Shown here: in pieces, positions 34,744 to 38,254 of the stretch
Layout of the letters: the number at the start of each line of letters is the position of its first letter
How positions within the stretch are numbered: the first letter of the stretch is position 1
DNA from: Treponema sp.
GTDB taxonomy: Bacteria > Spirochaetota > Spirochaetia > Treponematales > Breznakiellaceae
Assembly (NCBI GenBank): GCA_031288005.1
Contig: JAITSE010000024.1
Location: 1 to 38,254 of the forward strand
Direction of reading: 5' to 3'
DNA length: 38,254 nucleotides
The notes under the pieces: model-generated
What the model was told of the DNA's origin: nothing
Database searches by the model: none
What the model saw: only the letters and a program-made list of their open reading frames with translations
Made by a program: the position numbers and the translations under genes

Positions 34744-37377
34744 TTAGAACTCGTAGGTAACGTCAACGCCGGCGTTAAGATTGATGCTTAAAAGACTGAG
34801 CCCCTTGGGTACATTGAGGCGCCCATCCTCCGCAATATGCAGAGCGATATTCGTTATTGTGAAACTCTGCTTCGAACCCAGATAGTCTGACAAATTCAGC
34901 GCTATGTTTCTGTCGTCTAATTTAATAGGCTCAAGATCAGGGAGCGCTTCCCCGCCTCCATCCTTGGCTGTATCTCTTTTGATTCTAATCTCACCTTTCT
35001 CAATGGGCGTGCCGGACAATCCAATATTAAGCGCCGCGGTGTTAAAAGTCACCGCCGCGTTTCCCGTGTCTTCAGTGAAACCAAGCAGATTGCTGCCTAT
35101 CATATCGCCCATATATCCGGTCAGATCAATATTGGCGCCATCGTTGTTGTCATCCGTCTTGGGCGCAAGGGTTAAGGGAACTATAATTATGAGGTCCGCC
35201 CTGAAAATTTTCACATCCGTGTTTTCGAGCGTTTCTTTGTATATTTTGATTTTAGGAATTACCACTTTATATTTTATTCGAAGGTCCAAACCGCCAATTA
35301 AATTGTTAAAAACAGGGGTAAAATCATAAGGGCCGTTAACGCTGCCGCCTGAGGCCGCGTTTGCGGCAATAGTCTTCGTATAAACGGCTCCCTGACTTTC
35401 ATCAGACAGAATCAGCCGTTCCGTGCCAAAAGAAACATGCGTCTCCGACGTTCCTATAGTAGGATTATCAGCGGCATTTGGGTCAGCATCATTGTAGAGA
35501 GCATTCATTGTAAGGTACATCTTCGGCTTTTCTTCCAGGGGGGGACCGGTTAAAACAAGATACCCCTTGACAGCGTCATGTTCAAATGCAAGATCCGCAA
35601 GAATAGTCGTCAAGTCATCGCTCTCTTTCAAATCGAAACTTTTGGTCTTTGGAAAAACCCCGCTTGAAAAACCATTTGAAATACTGCTGCCGGAGCCCTG
35701 TTCCGCCGTCCCCGGATCAATCTCCACGTATTCCCAGTCAAATATAACTTCCGGCGTGCAGTCAATAACCGTAACTTCTTCACCGGGAACTATATCGTTT
35801 AATTCCAGAACCGGAACGCTACTGCCGCCTCCGGCCTCGAGTTCAATATCAAACCGTATTTTCTTATTCTCAGGGTTGGATAAGTCGAAATCGAAGCCTT
35901 CTCTCTCATCGCTGGGCCCTTCTTTAGTCCGGTTGGTGAACCGCTTGTCTCCCTCCTCAACAGGCTCCCTGTTGAACACATGAAATGGAGTACAGTTAAC
36001 TTCCAAGAAAAGGCCCTCGAGAGAGCTTTTGCCGAAATGCAAAAGCACCCCCGTTTCATTTATAGAAATCTTGGTTACCGTCCTGCCCAGGCTCCCCAGG
36101 TCTACCTCTACCGCTGTGAGTTCGTTCGCTTTAAAATTGTCTATTATCGTCTGCCCGTTGATATAAACCGACTTGAATTTTTCAATTTTAAAGGCCACCG
36201 GGATTTCCATTCCGCCTTTCTCATCAAAACTCAGGTCAACATTGTGCTGATCCTCCGCCGCGCATTGGCCGCCTATAGTTATTTCTTTTGAATTAAGGAA
36301 CTGCCCCGCAAGCTCATTGACGCCCGGGGACAGATTTGAAATGGAAAGCCCCGCGTTAAGTTGTCTTCCGCCATATTCAGGCGCGGATTCGTTGGCAGCC
36401 TGGCTCACCGTAATCCCGCTGATATTAATGTCGAAGCCGTTGGCCTTTGCCTCAAAGGAAAGCGATCCCTTTTCAATTATGGCCTGAACAAATTCAGACG
36501 GCATATCAAAATTCAGTGTCTCGTTAACATCCTTGTTACTGAAGCCGCCAAGATTAACCCCTTCCGCGGTTTTTATTCTAGCGCCCTCCAGTTTAGTATC
36601 TTTTACCGTCATAGTGGCAAGGCCGGAAGGGGATGAGGGAACGGAAGCCGGCGCATTATACGTGAAACTCAGCTCGATATTACCGCTCACCAGAGTTTTG
36701 TCTTTCAGGGGAAACGTGGCCGTTATTTCGTTAGTGACGCCCGTAACTTCGCCCGTTGGATCTATGTCGGCATCTATATCATTCAGCTTCATGCTGTGGA
36801 TCAGTGCTCCGCCCGTTGTGGAGATCTTCATTACAATAGACCCGTCATAAAAAGTTAAACTGCGAAACCCGGTTGTGGGAACCGATACCGGGCCCACAGT
36901 GCTGTTCATCCCAGCGAGGGGTATAGGAGCCGGAAAGACCGAAAAGTCAGTCTGAGCCACGATGCTATCCTGCGCTTCGGTCATATCAATGCTGATTTTT
37001 GCATCCGTTGAAAGGCCGCCGCTCATCGTAAAGGTCTGTTTTATGACCCCAAACTTTGAATTTAAATCCAGGTCTTCGCTTAAATACTTCTTGAAATCCA
37101 GGGACTGCTCCTGCAGAGGGAGGTCTATCATGAATTTCTGAATGTTTTCTTCGTCGCCCTGGTAATCAAAGATTACGAACTTTTCCTCGGGCTGATCCGC
37201 TTGAAAAACCTCTTCCAGCCCTTCCTTAAAATTTTTGCTGAAACTAAAGGTTTCCGAGTTAACCGGAAAATTCGGGTTGATTTTCGCTTTGATATGCGCC
37301 CTTTCAGGTATTGAAAAATTGCAGGAGGCCGCCATGAGAGCCGCCGCCAAAAGAAAATAAAACAGAAATTTACACAT
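34744..37377 (-). CDS. Large lipoprotein of unknown function
   Basis: An 877-aa protein. A signal peptide ends in the lipobox LMAASC, with Cys19 as lipidation site. The mature protein is rich in beta-type sequence, Asp, Thr and Ser, with recurring segments such as GLSISNLSPG, GNIELSFTYNAP and NIALNLSDYLGS that suggest repeated beta domains. I do not recognise the family. The ATG follows GAGGAG. Repeat R2 lies about 40 bases upstream, so the promoter is in or next to it. The gene is followed by the beta-barrel gene, suggesting joint export or assembly at the outer membrane. Confidence 0.8.
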   Translation of the reverse strand: MCKFLFYFLLAAALMAASCNFSIPERAHIKAKINPNFPVNSETFSFSKNFKEGLEEVFQADQPEEKFVIFDYQGDEENIQKFMIDLPLQEQSLDFKKYLSEDLDLNSKFGVIKQTFTMSGGLSTDAKISIDMTEAQDSIVAQTDFSVFPAPIPLAGMNSTVGPVSVPTTGFRSLTFYDGSIVMKISTTGGALIHSMKLNDIDADIDPTGEVTGVTNEITATFPLKDKTLVSGNIELSFTYNAPASVPSSPSGLATMTVKDTKLEGARIKTAEGVNLGGFSNKDVNETLNFDMPSEFVQAIIEKGSLSFEAKANGFDINISGITVSQAANESAPEYGGRQLNAGLSISNLSPGVNELAGQFLNSKEITIGGQCAAEDQHNVDLSFDEKGGMEIPVAFKIEKFKSVYINGQTIIDNFKANELTAVEVDLGSLGRTVTKISINETGVLLHFGKSSLEGLFLEVNCTPFHVFNREPVEEGDKRFTNRTKEGPSDEREGFDFDLSNPENKKIRFDIELEAGGGSSVPVLELNDIVPGEEVTVIDCTPEVIFDWEYVEIDPGTAEQGSGSSISNGFSSGVFPKTKSFDLKESDDLTTILADLAFEHDAVKGYLVLTGPPLEEKPKMYLTMNALYNDADPNAADNPTIGTSETHVSFGTERLILSDESQGAVYTKTIAANAASGGSVNGPYDFTPVFNNLIGGLDLRIKYKVVIPKIKIYKETLENTDVKIFRADLIIIVPLTLAPKTDDNNDGANIDLTGYMGDMIGSNLLGFTEDTGNAAVTFNTAALNIGLSGTPIEKGEIRIKRDTAKDGGGEALPDLEPIKLDDRNIALNLSDYLGSKQSFTITNIALHIAEDGRLNVPKGLSLLSINLNAGVDVTYEF

Positions 37378-37418
37378 ACTTAAGCTCCTCTCTAAAAACT
37401 TTAAACTTTAACCGCATG

Positions 37419-37581
37419 ATTCGTATTGAGGGTTTCATACCCAGGGAAACTTGTTTCCAGAACCCGCTTGCGCGGGGGAGTCTCTGCGGCGGGGTATGAA
37501 ATCCTAATATAAATACCTTATGAGAACAACCATGCCCCGCCAAACTGAAGGTTTGAGATCTGCGGCGGGGTATGGTTGATT
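37419..37581. repeat. R2 dispersed palindromic repeat, copy B
   Basis: Same ends and inner sequence as 2560-2778, without the 55-base insert. Module 1 is framed by GGGTTTCATACC and GGTATGAAATCC, module 2 by AACCATGCCCCGCC and GGCGGGGTATGGTT. Compared with copy A, a stem pair has changed from A-T to C-G on both sides. Confidence 0.85.
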
Positions 37582-37608
37582 TCGATTGAAATTCAGCAAA
37601 GAAAAAGG

Positions 37609-37709
37609 CCGTAAATGAACGTGAATCTTCGCATATATTAACGTCCATTTACGGTCCCCTTTTCCGGCTGACTTGCAAGCGGCAAACTTGCCGCAAGTTT
37701 GCCGCTTGC
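37609..37709. repeat. Two large palindromes
   Basis: The first pairs CCGTAAATGAACGT (37609-37622) with ACGTCCATTTACGG (37641-37654). The second is a perfect hairpin with 16-base arms, GCAAGCGGCAAACTTG (37675-37690) and its complement (37694-37709), and a three-base loop. Neither is followed by a T run on either strand. The region holds no gene. Confidence 0.75.
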
Positions 37710-37740
37710 TGATAATATTACTCTACATATTAAAAAAAAG

Positions 37741-38098
37741 CAATCTTGAGACCCTTCGGGTCTCTTGGAGTTTTGGGAACCGCGGAAACGCGGAAACATC
37801 GGAAACTTCGTTTCCGCGTTTCCGAAGTTTCCGATGGTTCCCTTGAACCCTTTGCTGCTGTGAACATTTTTACGGGTCAAAAAACTCCACGCACTTCTCC
37901 CCGGGGCTGGTTTCACGGGGAATCAGCCCGGGGAAAATACGGGGGGTTTTGCGGCCCCTGCAATCAGGCAAAGCTGAGACCGGAGGTCTCAAGATTGCTT
38001 AGGGGGTTTCAAGCGGCCCTTGGGGGCCGCTCTGGTCCAACCCGCAAAACTCCTAAGCAAACCGGCGGAGCCGGTTTGCAGGTCCCTTAGCGGTCTCA
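37741..38098. repeat. R1 palindromic mosaic repeat, longest copy
   Basis: From the left: hairpin GAGACCC-TTC-GGGTCTC; GGAGTTTTGGGAACC; a GGAAAC-rich inverted repeat; the block GGTCAAAAAACTCCACGCA; a CCCCGGGGCTGGTTTC / GAATCAGCCCGGGG palindrome; and GGGGGGTTTTGCGG. An 18-bp hairpin lies at 38013-38030, followed by CCCGCAAAACTCC (38041-38053) and a hairpin at 38055-38082 in the AGC...GCAGG frame. It ends at the stop codon of the last partial gene. Confidence 0.85.
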
Positions 38099-38254
38099 AA
38101 ACAAGCCCGGCAGGGAGCCGTCTGTCTGTTTAAGGCGCCAGCCCTCTTCCCCGATTCTTTCGGCCAGGTCCTCAAGGACGCTCAGAATAGTCTGATGCTC
38201 CGGGGTGAGGCCGTTTTTGAGCAGGGGCATAATATTATACACAATGTCGTTAAA
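38096..38254 (-). CDS. C-terminus of an unidentified protein (partial)
   Basis: The last 52 codons of a minus-strand gene that continues beyond the window. It reads through YNIMPLLKNGLTPEHQTIL, VLEDLAERIGEEG and TDGSLPGLF before a TGA. Composition and a helical amphipathic pattern support real coding. The final residues and the stop lie at the edge of R1 repeat sequence. Family not recognised. Confidence 0.6.
   Translation of the reverse strand, partial: FNDIVYNIMPLLKNGLTPEHQTILSVLEDLAERIGEEGWRLKQTDGSLPGLF

Noticed and set aside
37370..37648. 92-codon frame on the minus strand ahead of the lipoprotein gene
   Set aside because: It is read through repeat R2 and a palindrome; its only similarity is to the R2-derived tail of the DUF1232 protein.

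Overview
The window looks like chromosomal DNA of a Treponema-type spirochaete, probably from the gut clade. The evidence is the gene order rpsB-tsf-frr-uppS-cdsA-dxr-rseP, which I recall from Treponema pallidum in the same order; many secreted proteins and lipoproteins of spirochaete type; a YcgR/PilZ protein; a MalT-like LuxR regulator; and a CBS/DRTGG family II pyrophosphatase. Core genes are of moderate to high GC. The block at about 540-3420 is visibly AT-rich and looks acquired. Species assignment is inference.

Layout. 1-3450 is an accessory region: palindromic repeats, then a restriction-modification remnant (broken endonuclease gene, intact beta-class methyltransferase) between two inverted, related sites that resemble integron attC sites, then AT-rich crcB and DUF1232 genes on the minus strand. 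3462-9666 runs on the minus strand: LuxR regulator, a frameshifted M42 peptidase, a PilZ protein and a small secreted protein. 9846-20655 runs on the plus strand: a secreted protein, maf, the translation/envelope cluster rpsB to rseP, and a WD40-like exported protein. 21162-24032 (minus) holds a lipoprotein with calcium-type Asp repeats and a NeuB-like synthase. 24091-25625 (plus) holds a small ORF, yebC and ruvC. pta (minus) and a transglutaminase/TPR protein (plus) diverge; galM (minus) follows. 30018-33441 (plus) holds the pyrophosphatase, an acyl-ACP thioesterase and a MetF-like protein. 33503-37377 (minus) is a two-gene unit: a large lipoprotein and an outer-membrane beta-barrel candidate. 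The window ends in repeats and the C-terminus of one more gene.

The most unusual content is non-coding. One mosaic family of palindromic elements (called R1 here) occurs at 1-317, 7466-7709, 29728-29966 and 37741-38098, with a fragment at 33455-33502. It has constant blocks (GGAGTTTT / AAAACTCC) around hairpins whose sequence changes completely while their palindromic form and flanks are kept. One 18-bp hairpin is present in opposite orientation in two copies with identical flanks. A second family (R2: 2560-2778, 37419-37581) shows a compensatory base change in a stem and supplies the 3' end of the DUF1232 gene. A third (R3: 31726-31801, fragment 3420-3446) is a nested palindrome. No tRNA, rRNA, CRISPR array, recombinase or transposase was recognised.
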